The position numbers were made by a program, and so were the translations under genes. Below are positions 18,985 through 29,100 of a stretch of 64,000 nt of DNA, in pieces. Under the pieces are notes generated by a model that saw nothing but the letters and a program-made list of their open reading frames with translations, was not told where the DNA came from and ran no database searches. Within the stretch, counting starts at the first letter, position 1. Every line of letters starts with the position of its first letter. This stretch comes from an uncultured Bacteroidales bacterium (lineage in GTDB: Bacteria; Bacteroidota; Bacteroidia; Bacteroidales; FEN-979): the NCBI GenBank assembly GCA_903845055.1, contig CAIMWF010000084.1:1-64000 (forward strand). Reading direction: 5' to 3'.

Positions 18985-20019
18985 ATGAAGATCATCCGTA
19001 CCCTTCTCCTGATTTCACTGCTTCTGCCGTTTTTATCCATGAAACGGGACAAACCTGCATACCGGGTTTACAATGCAAAGGGACATGACGTTGACTACGG
19101 CGACCTGCTGAAGGCTGCCGGAAAGTCGGATATCATCCTGTTCGGCGAACTCCATAACAACCCGGTTTGTCACTGGCTTGAGCTTGAACTGACGAAGGAT
19201 CTTTATGAAGAAAAAGGTCAGAATCTGGTGCTGGGCGCCGAAATGTTCGAGGTTGACAACCAGTTGCTCCTGAATGAGTACATGTCGAAAATGATCCGGA
19301 AAAAGGATTTTGAAGCGGAGGCCAAACTATGGCCCAATTACAAAACCGACTACGCCCCGATTGTTGATTTTGCCAGGGACAAAGGGTTGAAATTCGTTGC
19401 AACCAACATCCCGCGGCGTTATGCAGCCATCGTGAATTTCAACGGCTTCGAAGGCCTCGACAGTATCAATGCCCTGGAAAGGGGCATGATGGCTCCGCTG
19501 CCGATCAAATATATCGATACGCTCGAATGTTATGCAAACATCGCTAAAAGCATCGGTGGGGGGATGCCCGCGCACATGACCATGAACCTCGGGAAGGCAC
19601 AGGCCATGAAAGACGCCACGATGGCGCATTTTCTCATGAAGAATGGCGCATTTAACGAAAAAACCCTGCTCCATTTCAATGGCTCCTATCACAGCGACAA
19701 TTTCCAGGGAATGACCTGGTATGTAAACCAGGCGATCCGCAAGACAAGCTTCCAACTGAAGGTACTGACCATCACCTGTATCGAACAGGACGATGTGGAT
19801 ACCATCTCGGTAACGGATGCCGGCAAGGCAAACTTTATTATCGTCATCCCCGCTTCGATGACCAAAACCCAGCCTCCCGAACCTGCCGCCATGATGATGA
19901 CACCCCCGGCAGCAGTATCGAAAATGGAGGAAAAGTCAAAAGAAGTCAAACCGAAAACGGAGAAAAAGGACAATACCGACGCCGACGAAAATGATGGCGG
20001 CGACGATGACGACGACTGA
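18985..20019 (+). CDS. ChaN-like haem-binding-fold protein with acidic tail
   Basis: A 344-residue exported protein. The signal peptide is short (MKIIRTLLLISLLLPFLS) with no lipobox Cys, unlike many ChaN proteins. The ChaN / EreA-like fold is shown by IILFGELHNNPVCHWLELELTKDL, LGAEMFE, FVATNIPRRYAAIV and LLHFNGSYHSDNFQGM. ChaN of Campylobacter binds haem and is thought to aid iron uptake; whether this one does is inference. The last 70 residues are low-complexity: Pro/Met-rich, then Lys/Glu-rich, ending in a run of Asp (about twelve acidic residues), which is unusual and may bind metal or interact with partners. The stop faces gtrA on the opposite strand. Confidence 0.82.
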   Translation: MKIIRTLLLISLLLPFLSMKRDKPAYRVYNAKGHDVDYGDLLKAAGKSDIILFGELHNNPVCHWLELELTKDLYEEKGQNLVLGAEMFEVDNQLLLNEYMSKMIRKKDFEAEAKLWPNYKTDYAPIVDFARDKGLKFVATNIPRRYAAIVNFNGFEGLDSINALERGMMAPLPIKYIDTLECYANIAKSIGGGMPAHMTMNLGKAQAMKDATMAHFLMKNGAFNEKTLLHFNGSYHSDNFQGMTWYVNQAIRKTSFQLKVLTITCIEQDDVDTISVTDAGKANFIIVIPASMTKTQPPEPAAMMMTPPAAVSKMEEKSKEVKPKTEKKDNTDADENDGGDDDDD

Positions 20020-20078
20020 CGGGCCACAGCCTTTCACGCTTTGACCCCGGACATTTCTGCCATGAATTACCGGTCAGC

Positions 20079-20486
20079 TCAGGCAAAAGTATAGTAGGCG
20101 TTGATCAGAAAATTCCAAAGAGTGACCACCAGTGTCGCAATGAGTTTGGAAATATAAAAATTTACCTTGAATTTCCCGGTCATCGCCCAGATGATCAGCA
20201 GATTGATGCATAACCCGATCAGGGCGATGAGGAAGAACCTTGTAAACTCCATCATGATGTTGGGATTCGTGCTGTGGAATGTCCAGATACGGTTCATGAA
20301 GTAGTTTGTGGTCGCCGCAAGGGCGAAACCGCAGGTATTGGCGACATATTTCTGAATCTTCAGGACCTCCTTGCAGATGAAGGTGGTTCCGAAATCGACA
20401 AACACGCCCGAAAAACCAACCAGGGAAAATTTAACGAATTTCAGGAGGAAAGCTTCTGTAAAAAAAGACTGGAGAAAGAGTGACAT
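20079..20486 (-). CDS. GtrA-family membrane protein
   Basis: A 135-residue protein with four hydrophobic segments (FSLVGFSGVFVDFGTTFI, NTCGFALAATTNYFMNR, FFLIALIGLCINLLIIWAM, KLIATLVVTLWNFLINAYYTF) and the family pattern FVKFSLVGFSG...NYFMNRIWTF...WNFLINAYYTF. GtrA proteins flip or assist lipid-linked sugars in cell-surface polysaccharide synthesis. No glycosyltransferase is adjacent, so its substrate is unknown. It is convergent with the ChaN-like gene and starts about 50 nt after the M28 peptidase stop. Confidence 0.9.
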   Translation of the reverse strand: MSLFLQSFFTEAFLLKFVKFSLVGFSGVFVDFGTTFICKEVLKIQKYVANTCGFALAATTNYFMNRIWTFHSTNPNIMMEFTRFFLIALIGLCINLLIIWAMTGKFKVNFYISKLIATLVVTLWNFLINAYYTFA

Positions 20487-20535
20487 AGGGTGATCGATTG
20501 GGGTTTGTTAAATCGCAACAGGTTAAGAGATGAAG

Positions 20536-22314
20536 TTATAGCTGGATGACCAGGACCTGGTTTTTCCCGTCACGGATGATTTCAACGTTTACGGTCATCC
20601 CATGTTTGAGTTTCTTCAGACGGGTCATGTATTCATAAATGTCCCCGACCGGCATCCCGTTAATGCCTGTAATGATATCGCTTTTCTTCATCCCGCCTTT
20701 GTCAGCCGGGCCGTCCTTGGTAACCCCGTCGATACGCAGACCCTTTTTCTCGGTCCCGGCAAAATCGGGCATGACCCCGAGGGTGACCTTAAGCTGGCGG
20801 CCTGATCGTCCGTTGCTTTGCCTTTTTCCGGATTCTTTGAATGTCAGCGCTTTGGGAAGGCCATCCACTGCCAGGATGAGTCCGGCTGCAAAATCGCCGA
20901 TCTGTTTTTCGGCTTTGAAATTGAGCTTGTCGGTATCATCGAATGGAGTATGGTAATCCATGTGAACACCGGTATTAAAATAGAAAACGGGGATGTTTGA
21001 GGAATAAAACGAAGCATGGTCCGAGGGTCCGTAACCGTCGGGAGAATGCACCACGCCAAAGGGCAGTTTCTTTTCGAGTGGTTTTAAAAGAGAATCGGCT
21101 TCGGCGGAGGTGCCGGTGCCGCTCAGTGAGATCGACTTTTTCTCCTTGTTGTACCTGCCAACCATGTCGAAATTGAACATGGTTTTGATCTTTTTTAGGT
21201 CGACCGGCGGATGGTCCACGAAATATTTTGATCCGATGAGGCCGATCTCTTCGGCGCTGAAGGTCACGAAAATAATGCTCCGCTTCGTTTTCCCCTTTTC
21301 AGGGGCAAAGCGTTTCGCCAGTTCCATAACCATAGCGGCACCCGAGGCATTGTCATCGGCGCCATTGTGGATGGCAACCGTGTCGGGCATACGGGAACCG
21401 GAACCCGGCCCGCCAAAGCCTAGGTGATCATAATGGCCTCCGACCACCAGGTATTCATTTTTCAGCAGGGGATCGCTTCCCTCGAGCAGGGCCATGACAT
21501 TTGCCGTTTTCTGTCTTTTCTGGACCACATCGGTCACGGCGGTAACCACGACGCCAGTTTCGAAACTCTTGGGCGTCTTGCTCCTGATGATGGATTTGTC
21601 GAGGCTGTCGACGGAGTTCCCGCTGCTTTTCAGCAACTGGTCGGCCAACTCGCGGGTGATGTTGATAACCGGGATCCCCGCTGTAACTTCGTTATTTTCA
21701 ACCGACAACGGCATCAGTTTATCCTCCTTTTCCTGTCCCCTGGGGGTAACCAGCAGCAATCCGGCTGCTCCATGGTCTTTTGCCGAAAGCACCTTGCTCC
21801 TTACATCGCTGAAGGGAATGAATTTGCTGTCGGAGTTATCAAGTTCAGGATCGGCCCTGAAAATCATCACCCATTTGCCCTGGGTGTCCATCCCGCGGTA
21901 ATCGTTCCACTTGAGACTGTCGAGGTTCAGGTCGAATCCATAACCCAGGAAGAGGACCGGGGCCGTGACAGCTCCGCTCCCGGAAAAGGAGAGCGGGATG
22001 AAATTCTTCCGGAGAGTTCCTTCAAAACCAGGGAATGACAGGGTGTTCTTTTCGGTCAGGTTGACGTCGGTAACGATCTCGAACCACTGGAAACCATTGT
22101 CGCCCAACAGTGTAAGCCCGTCGGCATTGAAATGATCGCGTATAAAACCGGCTGCAACATTGATCTCGGCAGTACCCGGTTTGCGACCCTTCAAGGAATC
22201 TGAGGCAAGGAACTGAACATACTGATGAAGATCCTTTGCCGTTATTTTTGCCTTCTGGGTGAAACCGGCAACCGTGATCAGGCCCGTGAGGAGAACCAGG
22301 ACTATTTTTTTCAT
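20536..22314 (-). CDS. M28-family exported aminopeptidase with PDZ domain
   Basis: A 592-residue protein from ATG 22314 (MKKIVLVLLTGLITVAGF signal); an ATG at 22404 would place 30 polar residues before the signal and overlaps mnmA, so it is rejected. A PA insert domain precedes the di-zinc peptidase core, with ligand motifs VVGGHYDHLG, HNGADDNASGAAM and TFSAEEIGLIGS, DMVGR, and a final HMDYHTPFDDTDK. A PDZ-like domain at the C-terminus (LRIDGVTKDGPADKGGMKKSDIITGINGMPV) may recruit substrate. It most likely cleaves N-terminal residues from peptides in the periplasm. It follows mnmA by 37 nt. Confidence 0.93.
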   Translation of the reverse strand: MKKIVLVLLTGLITVAGFTQKAKITAKDLHQYVQFLASDSLKGRKPGTAEINVAAGFIRDHFNADGLTLLGDNGFQWFEIVTDVNLTEKNTLSFPGFEGTLRKNFIPLSFSGSGAVTAPVLFLGYGFDLNLDSLKWNDYRGMDTQGKWVMIFRADPELDNSDSKFIPFSDVRSKVLSAKDHGAAGLLLVTPRGQEKEDKLMPLSVENNEVTAGIPVINITRELADQLLKSSGNSVDSLDKSIIRSKTPKSFETGVVVTAVTDVVQKRQKTANVMALLEGSDPLLKNEYLVVGGHYDHLGFGGPGSGSRMPDTVAIHNGADDNASGAAMVMELAKRFAPEKGKTKRSIIFVTFSAEEIGLIGSKYFVDHPPVDLKKIKTMFNFDMVGRYNKEKKSISLSGTGTSAEADSLLKPLEKKLPFGVVHSPDGYGPSDHASFYSSNIPVFYFNTGVHMDYHTPFDDTDKLNFKAEKQIGDFAAGLILAVDGLPKALTFKESGKRQSNGRSGRQLKVTLGVMPDFAGTEKKGLRIDGVTKDGPADKGGMKKSDIITGINGMPVGDIYEYMTRLKKLKHGMTVNVEIIRDGKNQVLVIQL

Positions 22315-22351
22315 ATTGCAGCTGATTATGTTGTTGTGAAATTCTTCCAAA

Positions 22352-23434
22352 CTAACTTGTAACCGATTCGATGATCCCGCCCCCGAGAACCACTTCTTCA
22401 TCATAAAACACGGCCGACTGCCCCGGGGTTATGGCGTCGTTGGGATGAAAGAAGGTCACCCTGACCTTGCCGCCTTCCAGGGGCTCGATCCTGGCATTGC
22501 GTTCGGCCTGGGCCGACCGGATCTTGGCCGTGCAGTCCATTGCCGTTGTGAGCGATTCAAGGGCGATCCAGTTCAGGTCGGACACGATAAAGGAGCCATT
22601 GTAAGTTTCTTCGCGCACACCGACGACCACGGTGTTCTCCTCCCTGTTCAGCCCGATCACATAAAGCGGTTCGGCATAGGCAATGCCAAGGCCTTTTCGC
22701 TGGCCGATCGTATAATTCCATATTCCCTTGTGACGACCGAGTATTTTGCCTTTAGAATCGACGATATTTCCCGGCTTCTCCTCAACCTCAAGGAGATCCT
22801 TGTAATCGCCGCTGTAAAAATCCTGGCTCTCCTCCAGGTCGACGGTGGTAATCCCGACTTTCCGTGCAAGCTCCTTAATCTCAGGCTTGTTGTATGTACC
22901 TATCGGCATCAGCGCCTGCTTTAGTTGGTCCTGTGAGAGGCGGTGAATGAAATAGGTCTGGTCTTTTTTCAGATCGAATGCTTTTTTCAGTACATACCGC
23001 TGGTATTTTTCATCAAACCCCACCCTGGCATAATGGCCGGTGGCGAAATAATCGAATTGAATGCCGCTCTTCCGGGCCATAGAGGGCAGCATACCGAATT
23101 TGATGAGCTGGTTGCACTGGATGCAGGGGTTCGGGGTTCTTCCTGCAAGATATTCCGATTTGAAATAATCAAGAACCGCCTGCTTATATTCGGCAGAACA
23201 GTTGAAAACGTGATAAGGGATACCGAGTTTTCCTGCAACTTCACGGGCTTCGCCAATCTCCTCCTCTTCATCGGATCCATAACAGGCATGGTTCCCGGTC
23301 GATTTGTACTGACCATCCCAGATGGCCATGGTCACGCCGATGACTTTATAACCCGCTTCCTTCAGCAGGTAAGCTGCAACCGAAGAATCAACTCCCCCGC
23401 TCAATCCTACAATAACTGTTGATCTTTTTGTCAA
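22352..23434 (-). CDS. mnmA: tRNA 2-thiouridylase, MnmA-like (variant active site)
   Basis: A 360-residue member of the MnmA family, which adenylates and thiolates U34 of Lys, Glu and Gln tRNAs. P-loop-type motif SGGVDSS is at residues 12-18, NPCIQCNQLIKFG near 102-113, and the C-terminal beta domain has YTIGQRKGLGI and PGQSAVFYDEEVVLGGG. Two departures from E. coli MnmA: the first catalytic region has an extra Cys (C104-x-x-C107, where E. coli has D-x-x-C), and the second catalytic Cys (in the usual S-x-x-I-C-F-I) is Tyr in ESQDFYSGD. It may be a distinct subclass, perhaps cluster-dependent, or use another sulfur route; see findings. Family assignment is firm, chemistry less so. Confidence 0.88.
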   Translation of the reverse strand: MTKRSTVIVGLSGGVDSSVAAYLLKEAGYKVIGVTMAIWDGQYKSTGNHACYGSDEEEEIGEAREVAGKLGIPYHVFNCSAEYKQAVLDYFKSEYLAGRTPNPCIQCNQLIKFGMLPSMARKSGIQFDYFATGHYARVGFDEKYQRYVLKKAFDLKKDQTYFIHRLSQDQLKQALMPIGTYNKPEIKELARKVGITTVDLEESQDFYSGDYKDLLEVEEKPGNIVDSKGKILGRHKGIWNYTIGQRKGLGIAYAEPLYVIGLNREENTVVVGVREETYNGSFIVSDLNWIALESLTTAMDCTAKIRSAQAERNARIEPLEGGKVRVTFFHPNDAITPGQSAVFYDEEVVLGGGIIESVTS

Positions 23435-23468
23435 TGGTACAATGATTTGATGAATATAAAAAAGTCTG

Positions 23469-23476
23469 CAAATTTA
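23469..23476 (-). promoter_or_regulatory. -7 promoter element for the mnmA-like gene
   Basis: Minus-strand TAAATTTG (23476-23469) matches TAnnTTTG and lies 35 nt before the ATG. It sits immediately past the stop of the C69 dipeptidase gene. Confidence 0.5.
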
Positions 23477-23480
23477 GCGA

Positions 23481-25217
23481 TTATTTGGATGCAGGAACCT
23501 GAAAGGTTTTACCGGTACCGGTCGCGATTTTCCGCTCCCACTCCTTGCCATAACCGGGCTGAGAAGGTTTTTTGGGAACGCCCCTGCCCTCCCCGTTTTC
23601 GAGGATTTCAAAATCCCTGGTTTGTTTGACATTCCCATCCATGTATTTCATGAAGAGATATTGATAGAACTCTTTCCATTTGGTTACAAGGAGGTTCCCG
23701 GTGCGGCAGCTGTAATCGGTGACATACGCGGTTGCCCGGGCAGGGCTTTCCCGGTACATGCCGGCAGATTTTGCATCCAGGTCTGCGGTTTCGCGCAAAA
23801 ACCCGGCCTCGAGTTCATGCTGGTACTTCGCAACTTCAGGGTGAATAAGGTCATATCGCGTATACACCCAGTTGTTCACCTGGTTAAAAGTCCAGAAAGC
23901 TGAATTTTCGGACCAGGTGACCATCGACCCATTTCCCACCGCATATCCCTTTGGCACTTCGGTCATGCCACAATACATCGGGGCATATACGCAGCCGTCG
24001 GCATCATCCACGCCGAACCAGAAGATCCCGCCAACCGGGTCGGGCAGCCGGTCGCGCGACTGGGCCACGAAACTATAACCGGTTTGCTGCGTAGCGATGG
24101 CACGCTCATTAAAATATTCGATGCTGTCGATGGTGAATTCAAGCGGTCTCCAGCGGTATGGCAAATGAAAAGGGCCCGCACCGAAGTCATTCCGCATATC
24201 GAGGGGTGTATCTTCAAAATGGTCGCGCATTGCGTCCATCACCCGCCGGAGATCGACCGCCGAGTCGGTTTTAACCCAGAGGGGAAGCCTGTTGGTGACG
24301 TAATGGTTGGGATTCGGGCTTTCGTCGGCAAATTGCGGCTGGCGGAAAAGGTGGCCCCTGGCATATTCGGTGAAATCAGGGTTGTCGCGGACGGCCCTGC
24401 TGACCTTCCTGAAGAATGACCATATCCTGGCATCGCAGAATCGGGCCCCGCTGAAATTCACCGGGTTGTAAACATCTGAAAAACTGAACGCGGCATCCGT
24501 ACCCTTGTAAAATCCGTGGTTGCGGGCAAAGGTGATGATGTCGGGTGAGTGATAAACCGTTTGAGCTGCATTCTCCCAGTTGTTTACCTTCTGAAAGGGA
24601 AATGTCGTGATCCGTGCCTGGTTGGCATGCCCGCAAACATAACCGTCGGGGATCCTGCGGGCAATCCACACCGCCCCCTTTTCATAGCGCCCTTTGCCGA
24701 TGATCTCCATGATCCATGCCTCGCGGGAATCGGATATTGAGAAGGACTCACCCGCCGAGGCATACCCGTATCTTTCCACCAGTTCTGTAATCACCTTTAT
24801 CAGTTCCCGCGCCGTTTTTGAGCGTTGGAGCCCGATGCGCATCAGAGAACCGTAATCGGGAAGTGCGCCGGGCTGATGGTTCAGCGAATCGAGCCCGCCG
24901 AAGGTGGTCTCTCCGATGGCGACCTGGTGTTCGTTCATGAACTGGATCACCGAATAGGTATGGCTTTCCTCCGGGATGCTGCCAAGAAACTTACCGCTTT
25001 CATAATGGTACAGGTCGCACATTTCGCCTGGCTTGTGATCGGCGGCCGGGTAAAAAGCCAGGGCGCCGTAACGGGTATGCGAATCGGCGGCATAGGTGAT
25101 GAACACTGAACCGTCCCCGGAGGCCCCCTTGCTCACGATGAGGTTGGTGCACGCTAACGACTGGATGGTGTAAAGGAGAAACAAGCCCAGGATGGGAACA
25201 ATGATGTGTCGGGTCAT
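23481..25217 (-). CDS. C69-family (U34) exported dipeptidase
   Basis: A 578-residue N-terminal-nucleophile hydrolase of the PepD type. The signal peptide MTRHIIVPILGLFLLYTIQSLA is followed directly by Cys23 in ACTNLIVSKGAS, so signal cleavage would expose the catalytic N-terminal Cys, as the family requires. Family signatures SGDGSVFITYAADSHTRYGAL, HQVAIGETTFGG, SDSREAWIMEIIG and VWIARRIPDGYVCGHANQARI are present, along with FYKGTDAAFSFSDVYNPVNFSGARFCDARIW. These enzymes cleave dipeptides with broad specificity; in Bacteroidetes they work in the periplasm. The C-terminus has a Lys/Pro-rich tail. Together with the M28 peptidase it points to peptide use. Confidence 0.93.
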   Translation of the reverse strand: MTRHIIVPILGLFLLYTIQSLACTNLIVSKGASGDGSVFITYAADSHTRYGALAFYPAADHKPGEMCDLYHYESGKFLGSIPEESHTYSVIQFMNEHQVAIGETTFGGLDSLNHQPGALPDYGSLMRIGLQRSKTARELIKVITELVERYGYASAGESFSISDSREAWIMEIIGKGRYEKGAVWIARRIPDGYVCGHANQARITTFPFQKVNNWENAAQTVYHSPDIITFARNHGFYKGTDAAFSFSDVYNPVNFSGARFCDARIWSFFRKVSRAVRDNPDFTEYARGHLFRQPQFADESPNPNHYVTNRLPLWVKTDSAVDLRRVMDAMRDHFEDTPLDMRNDFGAGPFHLPYRWRPLEFTIDSIEYFNERAIATQQTGYSFVAQSRDRLPDPVGGIFWFGVDDADGCVYAPMYCGMTEVPKGYAVGNGSMVTWSENSAFWTFNQVNNWVYTRYDLIHPEVAKYQHELEAGFLRETADLDAKSAGMYRESPARATAYVTDYSCRTGNLLVTKWKEFYQYLFMKYMDGNVKQTRDFEILENGEGRGVPKKPSQPGYGKEWERKIATGTGKTFQVPASK

Positions 25218-25277
25218 ATGAAAAAAACAAAATGAAGGTAGAACAAAGGAAACCGGCAGAAAAAATCAACCGTTCCG

Positions 25278-26108
25278 TCAGATTTTATAATTTGACATGA
25301 TGATCATTTCGAACCACTTTGAAGGGATGAATTTGCGGAGATGTACGGCAACCTGTTCCATCGCCGGGCCAACCATATACCGCAGTCCCGGGGAGGACTT
25401 GCGGAGGATCTTCGCGACCAGTTGTGCAAGTTTTGCCGGATCACAGCCGTTTTCCTCTTCCTTTTCCATGGTCGTCAGCGCTTTGTGGTAACGGTCGGCA
25501 TAGTCGGGGTTCGAGCGGGATTCCTTTGTTTTGATCCGGCTGCCGGTAAAACCGGTCTTAAAATCGCCGGGGTCGATGAGGGCGACTTTAATGCCGTAAG
25601 GCTTCACCTCCATCCGCATCACCTCGGTTAGGTTCTGCACGGCCGATTTGCTTGCACTGTAGGCTCCCTGGAAAGGAACTCCCACCGAACCGGCAATAGA
25701 ACCGATATTGATGATGTAACCCGATTTCTGCTTTCTCATGATGGGCAGAACCTCTCGGCAGACCCTGAAAACGCCGAAATAGTTCGTCTCGAACTGTGCC
25801 TTCATCTCCTCCATCGAGGTATCCTCCACCGAGCCTGCAATGCCGAAGCCGGCATTGTTGATCACGACATCAATACGACCCTCCTTATCCATGACGGTCC
25901 GGATTCCCTGTTTAACGGAGAGGTCGTCATCCACATCCATGATGATCATTTCGCATGCAACCATGCCGTTTCCGGGCCTTCGGCTGGTGCCATACACCTT
26001 GTACCCGCTGTTGCCCAGGTATTCCGCGCAACTCTTTCCAAAACCCGAAGAGGCCCCGGTGATGAGTACGACCTTTCCGGGTGTTGTGATATTTTGCTTT
26101 TGTTCCAT
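25278..26108 (-). CDS. Short-chain dehydrogenase/reductase
   Basis: A 276-residue classical SDR. The NAD(P)-binding motif TGASSGFG is at 17-24, NNAG at 84-87, and the catalytic pair Tyr150-x-x-x-Lys154 (AYSASKSA) with a Ser near 137 (NIGSIAGS). TSRRP after the second strand suggests NADP preference (basic residues at the end of beta-2). The C-terminal 70 residues are typical of the group often annotated as retinol- or estradiol-17-beta-dehydrogenase-like. Substrate is unknown. It lies 43 nt after the large BNR gene and 60 nt before the C69 gene. Confidence 0.93.
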   Translation of the reverse strand: MEQKQNITTPGKVVLITGASSGFGKSCAEYLGNSGYKVYGTSRRPGNGMVACEMIIMDVDDDLSVKQGIRTVMDKEGRIDVVINNAGFGIAGSVEDTSMEEMKAQFETNYFGVFRVCREVLPIMRKQKSGYIINIGSIAGSVGVPFQGAYSASKSAVQNLTEVMRMEVKPYGIKVALIDPGDFKTGFTGSRIKTKESRSNPDYADRYHKALTTMEKEEENGCDPAKLAQLVAKILRKSSPGLRYMVGPAMEQVAVHLRKFIPSKWFEMIIMSNYKI

Positions 26109-26150
26109 TTTCGTTTCTGTTAATTTGTTTGACTTTGCTGTATTTATTAC

Positions 26151-29100
26151 TTAATGTTTTATGACTTTAATATTCCAGGATATGCCATGTTCATCTGTCA
26201 ACCTGATGAGATAGACACCGGCAACATTGCTGCCCAGATCGAACAGCCATTTATCCCTGCCAATGCCGGTTTTTCCTTCGCATGCAATCCTGCCTGCAGA
26301 AGATATAACCTGGTAACCGAATTTATCTCCCGAAGGCAGGGAAACCTCAACGATGCCGTTTGTCGGCACCGGGAAGACCTTCAGGTTGCCGGTGAATTGA
26401 TCCCTCCCGGTCCCCGCGGGCCAGTCCACACAACCGGTCACGCTGAATTCCGCTGCAGAGGCCCAGGCGTTGCCGTTCACTTCTGACAATGCCCGCAGGC
26501 GAAAATACCTTGCGGTTTTCACCGTGTCCATGACAATTGTTTGCGGGGCCGAGGTATTGACAAATTGTCCGGTCTTGACCGGCAGGCCCCAGGTCGCCGT
26601 ATCGGCGCTAAGATAAAGTTCATAGTTGCTGATCCGCCCGTTTTCACCATCCTGTCTTGTAAGATAGGTGAACCTGCTGATTTTATACCGGTCGCCCAGG
26701 TCCACCCGGATTTCATGCGGATAGGGATCGCTGCCGGTGCTCCAGCGGGTGTGCCAGATCGTGGAAGGGTCGTTGTCGAAACTCATGGTCGCAAGTCCGG
26801 GATAGTTGGTCTCCTGGCTGTCAACATAAACCAGCGACCAGCCGCTTTTTGAAATTTCTGCTGGATTGTTGCAGTCATAAATTGAAGGGCAGGTGGAAGT
26901 GGTAACCATTCCCTGGATGCTTTTGGTATAACTCTGCCCGTTCCTGGTTACGGACAGGCTCACATCGTACGATCCGGGGCTCCCCAGGACGACGCGGGGA
27001 TTGCGGATGCCGGGGTTATCAATCCATGAAGGCTGCGGCGAAATGTTCCAATGCCAGGTAGTGCCTGCATGTTCGAGGATGGAATGATCATCGAAATAAA
27101 GGGTGTCGGACATGCAATCGTAATGCGGTTTTTCAATCCAGGGGTTGACGATCGGGAGGAAGGTCGTATCAGCAAGTGGCGATTCCCACACTCCCCCGTT
27201 GCCCCCTGCGCGCAGTTTGCCGTCCCTGAAAAAGGGCAGTGCCATGTTCACCATCATCCCTGCGGGATAATTGTTGCCGAACAAGGCCCAATCTGACATC
27301 CCGGCCGTCCGGTAATAGACGCCGGCTGATTTGCCGCCTGTCGCGTCGGTGAATAGGTAAACCAGGTCCTGCTGGCCGGCGGACGGCTGAATGACCATGC
27401 ATTTCATGTATTCCGAAAGGCTGCCCGTCCAGTCGCTCCAGGTATCGCCCCCATCGGTTGACCGGAACACCTTTCCAAGGTCGGCCGACCAGGTTCCGTT
27501 CTGGAGGCAGGCATAGATAACATTTTCATCAAAGGGTGAGATCACAAAAAACAGCTTCCCCTTCCAGTTTGAATTGCCGTAGGGAGCATTGGTCAGGGTT
27601 GGTTTCAGTTCCCATGTCACTCCCCCGTCGGCACTCCGGCACAATCCTCCGCCCACGATGTCAGCATAAATTACGAGCGGATTTTTATAACTGACCTGCA
27701 AGTACCGGACCCTGGCCGGGAAGTTGTACAGGAGGTCCCATGAAACTCCCATGTCACTGCTTTTCCAGAATCCATTGCCTTCGCCCAGGTATAGGGTCCC
27801 GTAGTAGTTGGGGTGGTGCACGAGGTTGCTTCTTCTGCCGCCATACTCATCCATGTTGGGATATTTGCTGAAGATAAAACGGCCTTCCGGCTCTCCTTCT
27901 GCAGTTTGAGGAAGGATCCATCCGTTCCCCAGGTCATCAAAAGCCACGTGGCGGCTCCGGCCCTGGAGCACCCAGCCGGTCGGCGACTCGGCGCCGCCCA
28001 TACGCAGGGCCTTCGGCTGGTAGAACCCGGCAATGGCGGTATTGCCATTGTGGTACCTTCCGCCGACCACGATGTCCTCGTTCCAGCCCTGGTCGAATCC
28101 CCACATGTCGGAACCGGTGAGCCCGTTCACCCTGACAAAATAGTTGGTGGCATTACCAAAATTATCGGTGGTGAGATTCATGCCCCCGTCGGTCGAAACC
28201 CAGGTCTCGCCCGAGGGAAGCATCTTAATATCCTGGATGTCAGGGTGAATGTTGAAATTCCCCGCATAACCACCCACTGCCGTAAAGGTCGTCCCACCAT
28301 TCAGCGATTTGTAAAGTGTCGTTGTGCCGACAAGGATGATGTTCGGGTTCACCGGGGAGATGTCGAAGGCAAGGTCGAAATAGCCCTGGCCGTTGTCCAT
28401 TGGAAATGCAGGGGTTCCACCGGTTGCCTGGAGCACCCAGCTCCAGGTGGTGCCCGACCGCGTTCCTTTTAACAGGTAGGGTGTATTGTTCGCGGCAAGC
28501 AGGATGGCCATGAGCACATCAGGACTTGCTGAAGAACAGGCGAGCAGCCCGCCGCTGGATTCGGTGATGTTGTTCGGGAAAGTGTTTTGCACCTGGAAGG
28601 ACTGCCCCCCATCGGCAGAAGTGACAAGGGAAAATTTCCCCCCTGAAACCGTGAGCGCGGATACTTGCGAATCATCGCCGGGCTTGAACTGGATGTCGTA
28701 AACCGCTGCGGGCCATTTCTTTGTCCAGAAAATTCCGCCATCGGTGCTGACATAGGCCCCGTTGCCCGACGCAGCAAGAAGTTTCAACGGGTTTTGGGGG
28801 TCAATCCTCACCCGGTCGGCATAAAAAAGGTTCGTGACCGGAAGCAAAGGGGCCCATGTGATGCCGCCATCGGTGGTTTTATGGACCTGGTTTCCTGCGG
28901 CCACGTATGCGATGTCGGGATCTGTGGGGTGCACCGCCATGGCTGTTACACCGCCTCCGAAAGGATAATTCCTCCCCATCAGTTGCCAGTTGATCCCTTT
29001 GTTGAGGGTTTTGTTAACATACCCTGTTTCGGTTCCGCAATAGATGACATTGTTGTCGGAAGCAGCCACGCCGAAGGAATAGACGTTGGCCTGCCAGGGA

